Below are positions 37,601 to 46,143 of a DNA stretch of 64,000 bases, in pieces. Both the position numbers and the translations under genes were made by a program. The DNA lies in NCBI GenBank assembly GCA_022781445.1, contig JALETQ010000017.1, positions 1-64,000 of the forward strand. The letters run 5' to 3'. Source of the stretch: Prevotella sp. (GTDB lineage Bacteria; Bacteroidota; Bacteroidia; Bacteroidales; Bacteroidaceae). The stretch's first letter is position 1, and each line of letters opens with the position of its first letter. Below the pieces are notes generated by a model. The model was given only the letters and a program-made list of their open reading frames with translations. It had not been told where the DNA came from and ran no database searches.

Positions 37601-37625
37601 CGCTCATGACCGATTTGGGTTGAAC
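37601..37625. repeat. REP-like repeat copy
   Basis: CGCTCATGACCGATTTGGG (37601-37619) followed by TTGAAC, 7 bases after the endonuclease/exonuclease/phosphatase stop. Confidence 0.7.
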
Positions 37626-37662
37626 AGAAGTTTTGCCATCTTTCAGGACGAAGAGCAAGGCC

Positions 37663-38343
37663 ATGCTTTCGCCCGAATCATCATCACATATATTCATCGT
37701 GACAACAAACGAACTTCTTTCCGCCACCACACCAGAGGCTGCTCTCCCCGTCGAGGAACATCCCCTATCCCCTTTCACACCGCCGGGTATGAAACTGATC
37801 GTGCTCGGCAGCTTCCCGCCGGGGCGTAACCGATGGTGCATGGAATTCTTTTACCCCAACTACACCAATGACATGTGGCGCATTTTCGGATTGTGTTTTT
37901 TCGACGACAAACTCAAATTTGTAGACGAAAGAAGAAAAACCTTTCATAAAGAGGCAATCGAGAAATTTCTGACAAGCAAGAAAATAGGTCTTTACGATGC
38001 AGCGACAGCCGTCATCCGTACCAAAAATACGGCTTCCGACAAAGACTTGCTCATCGTCCGTCCTACCGACATCCCGCAAATGCTCCGGCACCATCCGCAG
38101 TGTAAAGCCATCGTCACGACCGGACAAAAGTCGACCGAACTAGTATGCGAGTGTTTCGGCATCGGCATGCCTGCAATGGGAAGTTTCACTACTTTTCATT
38201 TCGACGACCGCACCATCAAACTGTACCGCATGCCAAGCAGTTCGAGAGCCTACCCGCTGTCGCCCATCAAAAAGGCACAATACTATTCCAAGATGTTCCA
38301 ACACGAAGGAATCCTGCCCCTCGGAATTCCCTACAAGAAATAA
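37663..38343 (+). CDS. uracil-DNA glycosylase family protein
   Basis: A 226-residue protein of the UDG/TDG superfamily type. The first motif reads VLGSFPPGRNRWCMEFFYP (about 44-62) and the late motif MPSSSRAY (about 193-200) takes the place of the usual catalytic-loop HPS/NPS. The N-terminal 35 residues are variable and the start is uncertain; an upstream in-frame TTG at 37633 is less likely than the ATG at 37663. I infer excision of a damaged or deaminated base, though in this subgroup activity is often unproven. Its neighbours are nucleic-acid and nucleoside genes. Confidence 0.65.
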   Translation: MLSPESSSHIFIVTTNELLSATTPEAALPVEEHPLSPFTPPGMKLIVLGSFPPGRNRWCMEFFYPNYTNDMWRIFGLCFFDDKLKFVDERRKTFHKEAIEKFLTSKKIGLYDAATAVIRTKNTASDKDLLIVRPTDIPQMLRHHPQCKAIVTTGQKSTELVCECFGIGMPAMGSFTTFHFDDRTIKLYRMPSSSRAYPLSPIKKAQYYSKMFQHEGILPLGIPYKK

Positions 38344-38533
38344 AATCAAAGGAAAAATGAACTCGTGGGGCGATTTTCCGGAAGACTTAACACATAAGTT
38401 GACGTACTCGATTTTTCACTGAATCTCAACAACACGTGGCCAAATTTGTCCGATTGCCCGACGAATACGACTCAGAACTGCGTGTGCAAGGCACACACAG
38501 ACAAAAGAATCACCTCACAAATCCATCATCATC

Positions 38534-39154
38534 ATGAAAATCATCGGCATAGCAGGCGGCACCGGATCGGGAAAGACCACCGTCGTCAGGAAAATCGTTC
38601 AGGCACTACCACCCCATCATGTGGCAGTCGTGCCGCTCGACTCCTACTATAACGACACCACATCGATGACCGAGACCGAGCGAAGAAGCATCAATTTCGA
38701 CCACCCCGACGCATTCGATTGGAGACTCCTCGTCAAGCATATCCAGATGCTCCATGAAGGCATGGCAGTAGAACAACCCACCTACTCCTATCTACTCTGC
38801 AACCGCTTGCCCGAAACCATCCGTGTGGAGCCCAAACCGGTCATCATCATCGAAGGAATCATGACCTTGCTCAACAAAAAGCTGCGCGACATGATGGACT
38901 TGAAAATCTATGTGGACACCGATTCGGACGAACGACTCATCCGTAACATCCGGCGTGATGTCGTTGAGCGCGGCAGAACGGTTGACATGGTGATTTCGAG
39001 GTATCTTGAAGTTCTCAAGCCGATGCACGAGCAGTTCATCGAACCCACCAAAAAGTATGCCGACATCATCATACCGCAAGGCGGAGACAACCATCAAGGC
39101 ATTGCCATCGTACAACAGTATATCGAGACCATTGGCAAGAATGAAACGCCATAA
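38534..39154 (+). CDS. udk: uridine kinase
   Basis: Phosphorylates uridine (and cytidine) to the monophosphate, the entry to pyrimidine salvage. The 206-residue protein has the P-loop GGTGSGKT (8-15), LDSYYNDTTSMT with the catalytic Asp region, NFDHPDAFDW for nucleoside binding, and IIIEGIMTL. A 190-base gap separates it from the UDG-like gene, so it may be transcribed separately; I see no consensus promoter in that gap. It would suit use of nucleosides freed by the nucleases nearby. Confidence 0.94.
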   Translation: MKIIGIAGGTGSGKTTVVRKIVQALPPHHVAVVPLDSYYNDTTSMTETERRSINFDHPDAFDWRLLVKHIQMLHEGMAVEQPTYSYLLCNRLPETIRVEPKPVIIIEGIMTLLNKKLRDMMDLKIYVDTDSDERLIRNIRRDVVERGRTVDMVISRYLEVLKPMHEQFIEPTKKYADIIIPQGGDNHQGIAIVQQYIETIGKNETP

Positions 39155-39167
39155 AATAAATCAGAAA

Positions 39168-39243
39168 ATGACCGTTTATCCCAAATCGATCACCAGAGTC
39201 CGATTTGAATAAATTCTGCGGTCGGATGACCGATTCGGGTTAA
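39168..39243. repeat. REP-like repeats after udk
   Basis: ATGACCG at 39168, then CAAATCG (39182-39188) facing CGATTTG (39201-39207), then ATGACCGATTCGGGTTAA (39226-39243). It fills the convergent gap between udk and the leucine-rich protein gene, and the 7-bp hairpin may end transcripts from either side. Confidence 0.7.
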
Positions 39244-39278
39244 ACGGACAAGCATGCAGGACGAGCGACGGAAAACGC

Positions 39279-41213
39279 TTAGTGCCGAATTAATTTCAAC
39301 GTACGGTTTCCATCCACGCCGTGAAGCGTGACGACATATCCGCCCGCCGGCAAGGCCTCAGCAGGAAGCACGGCACATCCATGACCTACGGATGCCCTTG
39401 AAAGCGTTTGCCCTGACAAGTTGCTCAGCGTGACAGTATGCACATCAGCCCCAACGTTGTCGATCACGATACCGGCTCCGCTGTCTTTCACCGTCATGTT
39501 TTCATTTCCGTTTTTTCCCATGCCGCTAGTCGTCGATTCCACGATGTTGAAACCTCCCCACGTGGGCGACTGAAGATATACCTGCCGGCACCCCTCCGGC
39601 ACAACCAGCTGGCAGACATCACGATTAACCTCCTCGAACACATCGTCTGTATATTCGTTTTCCACCGGTTCATTCGTTTTCACCGTTATTTTCTTGAGAT
39701 TGCTGCATCCGCAGAAAGCCCTGTATCCAAACGACTTGAACGAAAGCGAAAACTCCACTTCCTCCAGATTCTTACAGAACCAGAAAACGAAGTCATCCGT
39801 CCTTTCCGTCTGTGGGTGCATGGCGAACGTCTTGCTTTCCCTGCCGTTAGGATAGGCATAGAGCATGGAGTGGTCTTTGGAATAAAGTGTTCCGTCATCT
39901 GTCGTGTATTTAGGATTGTCGGCATCCACCTCGAAGGCTTTCAGAGCGAAACAACCCAAAAACGGATTACCGATTATTTGTGGCGAACCCTTACCCAGTA
40001 CCACCTTCTTCAGTCCCATACATTCGGCAAACGCCGCATAATCTATCTTTTCCATGGTTTCGGGAAACACAAGGGTCTCTATATTGTTGTTATGGAAGAA
40101 CGCCTTCTCGCCAATGGTTTTCAGTCCGTTGCCAAATTGCAGGTTGGCCATGTCGTTGCAGTTGATGAACGCTTCGTTGTCGATGCTTTCGAGCGAATGG
40201 GGCAGGACGACATTGCGCAGGACTCTGCAGTTCTTGAAGGCATACAGTCCAATGTGCCTGAGGCCTTCCTTGAATGTTACGCTTTCCAGTCTGTAACAAT
40301 CCTGAAATGCGTTTTGTCCGATTTCTACAAGAGTGGATGGCAGAGACACTTCTTTGAGAGCACTGCATGCCTCCACGCAACCTTCGGGCAGGGACACGAT
40401 GCCTTCGGGAATTTCCAGTGTCTCCAGTCCGTTGGCACCAAACAGAGCTTCAGGTGACAGATCGCGCAGGCTTTTCGGCAAGCGGATGTTTTTCAGAAGA
40501 GGTGTCTGCTCGAATGTTCTTTTGTTCAGCCGGGTCACTCCTTCAGGAATGACAACTTCTTTCAAGTTTTCACAATAGGTAAAAAGATAGTTCCCCATAT
40601 TGGTAAGACGGGACGGCAGCACAAAACTTTCCATCGAATTGCATACGCCGAAAGCCGTATGGTGTATGTCTGTGATCTCGTCCGGCATTTTCAGTTCCTT
40701 CATGGCCACACATTTGAAGAAGGCACCGACACCAATCTCACGGATATACTGTGGCAGCACAATCGACTCTATACTGCAGCAGTTGTAGAACAGTTTGTCG
40801 GGCAGCAGCAAGGGTTTGTCTTTATCTACATAATACTCCCTGGTCGTACCCTTGTCCTCTGCAATGATATAGTAGGCCTTTGAGCTTTCGTCATCGGGTA
40901 CGATGGTTGCTTCCGACAGATCTATCTGTTTCAGGGAGGTGGGATAGAAACTGCCGTATTCGTCAGACCCACAGAATCGCCTCACCATGCGCAAATCGTA
41001 GCTGTTCAGCTTTCCTGTTATTTTCAGCGTATCCACCTTGTCCTCCCAGACGACATCGGGTGCCGCGTCTTCAAGGCTGCCGGGCTGAGAGAGGTTGACA
41101 ACTACTTTTCCAGTTCTTTCTTCCGCCGTTTCATCGTTTCCGGCGAAAACCGCTGCGTGGGAGACCATCAGCAGACAAACACACATCAAAAAGAATGCGA
41201 ATCGTTTTTTCAT
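39279..41213 (-). CDS. BspA-type leucine-rich repeat surface protein
   Basis: A 644-residue exported protein. The signal peptide (MKKRFAFFLMCVCLLMVSHAAVFA) is followed by about 15 leucine-rich repeats of the Treponema/BspA kind (IGVGAFFKCVAMKELKMPDEI; IGQNAFQDCYRLESVTF; IGEKAFFHNNNIETLVFP). The C-terminal ~60 residues (VHTVTLSNLSGQTLSRASV ... LPAGGYVVTLHGVDGNRTLKLIRH) look like a T9SS sorting domain. BspA relatives bind fibronectin or other host and bacterial surfaces; the ligand here is unknown. The frame is open 30 codons upstream, but the signal peptide fixes the start. It follows the other LRR gene by 86 bases. Confidence 0.88.
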   Translation of the reverse strand: MKKRFAFFLMCVCLLMVSHAAVFAGNDETAEERTGKVVVNLSQPGSLEDAAPDVVWEDKVDTLKITGKLNSYDLRMVRRFCGSDEYGSFYPTSLKQIDLSEATIVPDDESSKAYYIIAEDKGTTREYYVDKDKPLLLPDKLFYNCCSIESIVLPQYIREIGVGAFFKCVAMKELKMPDEITDIHHTAFGVCNSMESFVLPSRLTNMGNYLFTYCENLKEVVIPEGVTRLNKRTFEQTPLLKNIRLPKSLRDLSPEALFGANGLETLEIPEGIVSLPEGCVEACSALKEVSLPSTLVEIGQNAFQDCYRLESVTFKEGLRHIGLYAFKNCRVLRNVVLPHSLESIDNEAFINCNDMANLQFGNGLKTIGEKAFFHNNNIETLVFPETMEKIDYAAFAECMGLKKVVLGKGSPQIIGNPFLGCFALKAFEVDADNPKYTTDDGTLYSKDHSMLYAYPNGRESKTFAMHPQTERTDDFVFWFCKNLEEVEFSLSFKSFGYRAFCGCSNLKKITVKTNEPVENEYTDDVFEEVNRDVCQLVVPEGCRQVYLQSPTWGGFNIVESTTSGMGKNGNENMTVKDSGAGIVIDNVGADVHTVTLSNLSGQTLSRASVGHGCAVLPAEALPAGGYVVTLHGVDGNRTLKLIRH

Positions 41214-41299
41214 GATCAGTAATTTTATTGTTTCTACTTGGTATTCATTTGTTGGGAGAAGAAACCTCTTCCGGATTTTCTGCCGTTCGCAATGCCGTA

Positions 41300-43120
41300 T
41301 CATTTGCGTATGCGGACAAAGGCTTTTTGGCCGTCAACAAAGATGACATGTGCCCCTTTGCGAGATGTTTTCACACTGACCGAAGACGCCTTGACGGGAT
41401 ATTGGGCCAAGATCTGCCCGTCTATCGCGGCAAGCGTCACCCGCCGTGCCGTTGCCGGAAGACAAGCCACCGTCCACCCGTCAGGTGTTTCGATTATTTC
41501 AACATCATTCCCCGTTTCCACTTTTTCCCATCCGGTTTTCGTACATCCGGTTCCGTCACCCGTTACAGTTACCATCCATCCCTTGTCTGTTGCAATTTGG
41601 GTTTTGCTCGTCTGAGCCGCACCGGCCACGTTGTTGTAGAGGAGCAGTCCTCCCACTTCGTTCTCATCGTCACCGGGACGTTTATTGCGCAACGACCGGT
41701 ACATGTCGTCCAAGGCACACACGTCCATCCGGGTATCGTCCACGGAAACATAGTGGAGGTTGGAAGCCTTGTCGAACCTGATTCCGTCCTTGATGGGATT
41801 TCCGGAAATGACCACCTCGAGCAATTCCGTACAGTCGGCAAGCTCGAGTTTTTCTATCCGGTTGTTTCCACAGTTGAAGGATACCAGTTTTTTTAATGGG
41901 GTGACATCAATGTTCTGCAAACGGTTGTCGTTACAGGTGAGTTCTTCCAAATCAGGCATCTTGGCTGTTTCGAGTTGCACAAAGTCGCATTCGCTGCAAT
42001 TCAGCGAAGTCAGTGACACAGGAAAGGACACGTTGCCCAGTCCGGGATTCACGGAACAGTCGATATAGGACAATAGGTTGCAGTTTTCAACATTCAGCAT
42101 CGTCAGGTCGTTGGCGTAGCAGGTCAGTTGTTCCAGTTTGGGGTTCCGGCTGACATCCAAGGCAGACAAATGGTTGTTGTTGCAGGTCAGCGACACCAAA
42201 CGTTTGCAGTCTGCCAAATCCAGTGCCGCGAGATTGTTTCCCGAACACGACAATTCCATAAGGTTGTCCATTCCGGACAGATCGAGTTCCGAGAGCATGA
42301 AGTTGTTGTCCACCGCCAGCATCTTCAGTCGTTTTGTTTGTGAAAGATCCAAAGAAGCAAGCCCTGCCATAGGCATGACCAGTGTGTCAATTTTGTTGTC
42401 CTGTGGCAACAGGAATTTCTTCAAAGGTTTTCCTAATCCCACTGCCACATATTGCAGTTCTTTGTTCTCTTGCAGGTCATATTCTTCTATCAGTGTCTGC
42501 ATGGCATCAAGATGCCTCAGTTTTGGACACTCGGTCAGATGAAGCGATCGGAGTGACGGGTTGGTGGAGCATACCAAGACTTCCAAAGAGGGATGGGATG
42601 CCAGCTTGAGCGTATTGAGTCTGTTGTTGGTAACGATCACGCTGTCGATGCGCGGATTGCCGGCAAGATCCAGACTTTCCAGCGGAGAATCCTGTACATA
42701 CACAAGTCGTAGTTCGGGATTGCACGACAAATCCATTTCTTGGATATAGTTCTTGCGCGAGATAAGGTGGGTCAAGGCGGGCAGTGCGGTTACGTCCAAG
42801 GTTGTCAGTTGGTTGTTGGAGCATTCCAATACCGCAATGTTCCCATAGATGGTCAGGTCTTGCCCGGCAGTGATGCCTTGCAGCCGTGTGGCGGAAGTAT
42901 GGAGATCACCCTGCGAAACGTTTCCGTTTCCCCAGTCGAGCGTATATTGCCCTTCTTCCGCGCCCATGACCAATATGGCATATTCGCTTCCGGCCGCACA
43001 GGCAAAATGCATTTTTACACATGGGCGGGTTGTAGGATTGCCTTGTCCGAATGCCTCGTTCAAGAAACTCACGCTCATGAAGGCCAGGACCCATAACATT
43101 TTTCTGATATTCTTTTCCAT
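41300..43120 (-). CDS. internalin-like leucine-rich repeat surface protein
   Basis: A 606-residue exported protein. The signal peptide is MEKNIRKMLWVLAFMSVSFLNEAFG. Residues ~85-500 are short ~21-residue LRRs (LTTLDVTALPALTHLISRKN; LDLSGMDNLMELSCSGNNLA; LDVSRNPKLEQLTCYANDL) of the internalin-like class, distinct from the BspA type next door. The C-terminus (RRVTLAAIDGQILAQYPVKA ... HVIFVDGQKAFVRIRK) resembles a T9SS sorting domain. It is the first gene of a two-gene unit, divergent from the TPR/HTH regulator, and probably acts in adhesion. Confidence 0.85.
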   Translation of the reverse strand: MEKNIRKMLWVLAFMSVSFLNEAFGQGNPTTRPCVKMHFACAAGSEYAILVMGAEEGQYTLDWGNGNVSQGDLHTSATRLQGITAGQDLTIYGNIAVLECSNNQLTTLDVTALPALTHLISRKNYIQEMDLSCNPELRLVYVQDSPLESLDLAGNPRIDSVIVTNNRLNTLKLASHPSLEVLVCSTNPSLRSLHLTECPKLRHLDAMQTLIEEYDLQENKELQYVAVGLGKPLKKFLLPQDNKIDTLVMPMAGLASLDLSQTKRLKMLAVDNNFMLSELDLSGMDNLMELSCSGNNLAALDLADCKRLVSLTCNNNHLSALDVSRNPKLEQLTCYANDLTMLNVENCNLLSYIDCSVNPGLGNVSFPVSLTSLNCSECDFVQLETAKMPDLEELTCNDNRLQNIDVTPLKKLVSFNCGNNRIEKLELADCTELLEVVISGNPIKDGIRFDKASNLHYVSVDDTRMDVCALDDMYRSLRNKRPGDDENEVGGLLLYNNVAGAAQTSKTQIATDKGWMVTVTGDGTGCTKTGWEKVETGNDVEIIETPDGWTVACLPATARRVTLAAIDGQILAQYPVKASSVSVKTSRKGAHVIFVDGQKAFVRIRK

Positions 43121-43179
43121 ACAAAACAAATATTAATTAATGACAAGTTTTTCAAGCTCGGAAGCGGTATGCTATGGCA

Positions 43180-43210
43180 CAAATATAGGACAAGTGGTTG
43201 TATAAAACAA
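43180..43210 (-). promoter_or_regulatory. promoter of the LRR gene pair
   Basis: TATATTTG (43180-43187) with TTG (43208-43210) 20 bases upstream on the minus strand. The leader is about 55 bases. Confidence 0.6.
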
Positions 43211-43386
43211 CTTTTTCGTCTGTTTTTTCAGAAGAGACGTTGCAATGCAAACTAAACGACAACATCTTGAAAACAAGATTGTTGCATTTTATTCTCCTGT
43301 AAATCGAGAGAGAGGAGAAGACGAAAATGCAACAAAAATAAACACTTGCCGGCAAGAAAATCATCGCTTTTCAAAGAAAAAAAAGG

Positions 43387-43394
43387 TAATTTTG
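43387..43394 (+). promoter_or_regulatory. candidate -7 box of the TPR/HTH regulator
   Basis: TAATTTTG, 27 bases before the ATG. A hairpin (CAACATCTTG / CAAGATTGTTG, about 43260-43285) sits in the same divergent gap and could be a regulatory site. No clear -33 element. Confidence 0.45.
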
Positions 43395-43421
43395 CATATT
43401 GAAGAAAGCGAAACGAAATAA

Positions 43422-44999
43422 ATGAAGAAACTCTTTTTTATAGCACTGTTGCTTGCGCCGCTCTGCGGCTGCAGGCATCATTCCCCGAATACGAACAGGC
43501 TGTTGGAGAATGTCGATTCGCTGGTGCAACACAATCATTTGGATTCTGCTTCCGCATTGCTCGAGAAGATCAGAATGGACGACTTGACGAACGCTTCCGA
43601 TTCTGCCCACTTCTTTTTGCGGAAAACGCAAGTCCTGTACAGACTTTACAAGCCGATACCCTCCACCGAAATGATAGATTACAGCATCGGGTATTACGAA
43701 AGGCATGGAATGGCCGAAAAACTGGCCGATGCCTGTTTCTACAAAGGAGTAACCCTTTATGAACAAGGAAAAGCCAGGGAGGCGGTTGTCTGCATCAAGA
43801 AAGCCGAATACGTGGCAAAGAAACTCGATGACATCGACATAAAACACAAAATCTATGAAAATCTGTTCATCATGAACGAAGAAGCGGGCGAGACGGCACT
43901 CGCACTCGACTATGCAAAGAAAGTGCTCACCCTGTCGTCTGCCGCCGACAACAAGATGTGGCTTGCACGCGCATTCAACAACATCGCCGTTGCCTACAAT
44001 AAACTCAACAAACCCGACAGTGCCGGCGTGTATGTCAGGAAAAGCATGGAAATGCTTGCATACATCCCTGTCAAGGAGCGCATATACATCCTGAACAATT
44101 TAGGTGCCCAGCTCATCCCCACCAACCCGCAACTGGCAAAGACCATTTTGTTGAAGGTTCTCCAAATAGAACCGATGGGGGCTGCATACGAAAATCTTGC
44201 AACCATTTATATGGAAGAAGGAGACACCGGCAAGGCCGGTGAAATGTGGAACAAGGCGTTGAAGACCGACAACCGCCAGGTAAGGGTCGAAGTCATGAAA
44301 TCAAGATTCGCCCACCAATGTGCAACAGGAAACTATAAAGACGCGGCGGCCACCGCACAGCAACTCATGGCCTTAAAAGACAGCTTATACAAAAGCAGGA
44401 TGGAAAACAACATAAAAAGCAGTCAGATTATCTTTGACAATATGAAATCGAAACAGATGTATGAAAGAAACATCGAAATCAGCATACTTCTCATCCTGCT
44501 GCTCGCCTTTTCATTTGCCATTGTTTTTCTCTTCTTCCGGTACAGGACCTACAAGGTGAAAGGCGCACTGGCCATGGACCGGATGCGTATCAGAAATTTC
44601 GAGAAACAGATAACGGAACTTGAACATCAGGGACAGAACAAGGAAAAAGAGATTGAAGCCTTGATTCGGAAAAAAGAAAAACTCCTTGACAAACACAGGG
44701 GAATCCTGTACGACGGACACAAGCTCTACATCGGCATCATGGAGGGGCAAACCACTGTGTTGTGGAAGAAAAAGGAGTTTGAAAACTTTTTGGAATACTA
44801 CCGTCTGGTAGATATGGAGTTCATGGACATGTTGGAACTGGAGTACGACGAACTTTCTTCCAAATACAAATTCTTCATGGTCATGGAGCATTGGGGGAAA
44901 TCCGACAAAGACATCATGCGCATCATGGGATTAGCCGAAAGTTCGATACGCTCTGCAAGATCCAGAATCAACAAACGCCGTTCTTCCGCACTGGCATAA
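43422..44999 (+). CDS. TPR protein with membrane span and C-terminal HTH, putative regulator
   Basis: A 525-residue protein in four parts: an N-terminal signal with a lipobox-like LCGC (C17); TPR-like helical repeats over ~25-330 (AEKLADACFYKGVTLYEQGKAREA); one membrane span at ~351-372; then a charged coiled coil (FEKQITELEHQGQNKEKEIEALIRKKEK) and a C-terminal helix-turn-helix of LuxR flavour (~488-520, SDKDIMRIMGLAESSIRSARSRINKRR). This suggests a one-protein sensor with TPRs outside and a DNA-binding end inside, a design repeated in Bacteroidales. The divergent LRR genes are the obvious targets; that is inference. Confidence 0.7.
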   Translation: MKKLFFIALLLAPLCGCRHHSPNTNRLLENVDSLVQHNHLDSASALLEKIRMDDLTNASDSAHFFLRKTQVLYRLYKPIPSTEMIDYSIGYYERHGMAEKLADACFYKGVTLYEQGKAREAVVCIKKAEYVAKKLDDIDIKHKIYENLFIMNEEAGETALALDYAKKVLTLSSAADNKMWLARAFNNIAVAYNKLNKPDSAGVYVRKSMEMLAYIPVKERIYILNNLGAQLIPTNPQLAKTILLKVLQIEPMGAAYENLATIYMEEGDTGKAGEMWNKALKTDNRQVRVEVMKSRFAHQCATGNYKDAAATAQQLMALKDSLYKSRMENNIKSSQIIFDNMKSKQMYERNIEISILLILLLAFSFAIVFLFFRYRTYKVKGALAMDRMRIRNFEKQITELEHQGQNKEKEIEALIRKKEKLLDKHRGILYDGHKLYIGIMEGQTTVLWKKKEFENFLEYYRLVDMEFMDMLELEYDELSSKYKFFMVMEHWGKSDKDIMRIMGLAESSIRSARSRINKRRSSALA

Positions 45000-45009
45000 A
45001 CGCCCCTCT

Positions 45010-45144
45010 GCACAAACGCAGCCTTTCCTCTAAGGTGCATCTTACCTTGATGAAACCCGTCTTGTTCATCCGCTGTTCTTCTTTATCCTGTTGCTGCCTT
45101 CGGGCAGCTTTTCCTTTGTATCCGTTCATATAAGTTTCCTTCAT
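45010..45144 (-). pseudogene. 5' remnant of a mobilization (MobC-like) gene
   Basis: The minus-strand frame from the ATG at 45144 reads MKETYMNGYKGKAARR, then MNKTGFIKVRCTLEERLRL, the usual start of small relaxosome proteins of mobilizable elements. After about 43 residues the similarity stops and the frame runs into the end of the regulator gene (stop at 44968). Only the N-terminal third is left, so this is a scar of a lost element. The assignment rests on the FIKVRCTLEER motif alone. Confidence 0.4.
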
Positions 45145-45189
45145 TATAGATGATTTGTTGTTGCTTAATCCCTGAATACTGACCGGTGA

Positions 45190-45573
45190 GAACGAAAGCG
45201 TGTGGAGAAGCGTTCTACGGTTTCGAGTGCCGACGTGAAAGCCGTCCTGGATGCGCTGCAATACGAGGTCATAGAGGCTTTGGAGGCAGGCAACACCGTG
45301 CGGCTGGGCGACATCGGCTCGTTCCGCCTGACGATGAAGTCGCAGGGCGTGGAGACGGCTGCCGAAGCCAAGAAGAAGGGTGCGCAGCTCATCAAGCAGG
45401 TGAACGTGCAGTTCACCAAAAGCACGACGATGCGCGACACGCTCGATGCCCGCCTCCTTGATTTCTCGATTCAGGAAGACATCGTGAACGCTTCCGACGA
45501 CAGTCCGGGCGGAGGCTCGGGAACCGGCGGCACTTCGGGCGGAGGCTCGGGAAGCGGTGAAGAACTTCCATAG
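45190..45573 (+). pseudogene. N-terminally truncated HU-like DNA-binding protein
   Basis: The sequence STVSSADVKAVLDALQYEVIEALEAGNTVRLGDIGSFR is the core of Bacteroidales HU-like proteins, followed by a beta-arm region and a Gly/Ser-rich tail (GGGSGTGGTSGGGSGSGEE). Family members normally have about 40 more N-terminal residues; here a TGA at 45187 closes the frame and the only start is a GTG at 45202. Just upstream lies the mobilization-gene remnant, so a deletion probably removed the 5' end. It may still be made as a short protein of 123 residues. Confidence 0.6.
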
Positions 45574-45587
45574 AGCCGGTCTTGTTT

Positions 45588-45633
45588 CGGTGCGTGGAAC
45601 ACAGCGGTTTCACGCACCGTTTCCGCTGTTTTT
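45588..45633 (+). terminator. terminator with two overlapping hairpins
   Basis: CGGTGCGTG (45588-45596) can pair with CACGCACCG (45611-45619), or ACAGCGG (45601-45607) with CCGCTGT (45623-45629) followed by TTTTTA. The two exclude each other. It lies 15 bases past the HU-like stop. Confidence 0.65.
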
Positions 45634-45694
45634 ACGGGGCAAAAATCACCCTTGTAACTGCTTGATAATCAAGTAATATAAAAGCGTAAAAATT

Positions 45695-45760
45695 GTCTTA
45701 TAAGAGAATTAAAATTGTCCTATAAGAGAATTTGAAAAGTCTTATAAGACAATTTTGAAA
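45695..45760. repeat. array D: 22-bp units on CTTATAAG
   Basis: Units start at 45695, 45717 and 45739, each opening GTCTTATAAG or GTCCTATAAG with an AATT-rich linker. Degenerate units seem to flank it on both sides (45673-45694 and 45761-45782) in the same 22-bp register. The unit at 45739 contains GTCTTATAAGAC, a 12-bp perfect palindrome. Confidence 0.9.
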
Positions 45761-45793
45761 GACTTGGCAACAATTCTCACTGAATATAAATAT

Positions 45794-45859
45794 ATGGATA
45801 AAAAGGAATTTCAAAAACTTCTTACCGAAGAGCTAAAAATCATACAAGGCATTACTTGA
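45794..45859 (+). pseudogene. short relic open frame after array D
   Basis: ATG at 45794 encodes MDKKEFQKLLTEELKIIQGIT and stops at 45857. Shifting frame near 45843 continues YKALLETENSDWIAKG and on to a stop near 45902, so a one-base deletion in an older gene start is plausible. I cannot name the protein. The rest of 45860-45990 shows nothing. Confidence 0.3.
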
Positions 45860-45990
45860 AACGGAGAACAGCGACTGGATAGCAAAAGGGCTTCATAGAT
45901 GTAAATAAGCCAGTCGCCTCAATGCAACACATGAAGCGTTACGAGACAGATGACCTGTCTGTAACAACGACAACAAATCATTACAGAAAA

Positions 45991-46042
45991 AGAAAAAAAA
46001 ATGAAGCGGATAGACAGTTTTGACGAACTGTCCATCCACTTC
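45991..46042 (-). terminator. terminator of the ATP synthase operon
   Basis: A long stem (46026-46042 with 46003-46019, GAAGTGGATGGACAGTT against AACTGTCTATCCGCTTC, few mismatches) followed on the minus strand by TTTTTTTTC at 45992-46000. It lies about 100 bases past atpG. Confidence 0.88.
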
Positions 46043-46143
46043 AATATTATCGGGGCATCATCGGCATCTGCGTACATTCCTTGAAGGATGGGCAGACAGA
46101 TGACAGTCCGCTGTGAATCATCCGGGAGTTCCCCTGCAACACC

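Noticed and set aside
45202..45573. The HU-like gene as an intact gene
   Set aside because: A stop codon at 45187 and a start only at GTG 45202 leave out the N-terminal ~40 residues that the family needs; a pseudogene fits better, though some expression cannot be excluded.
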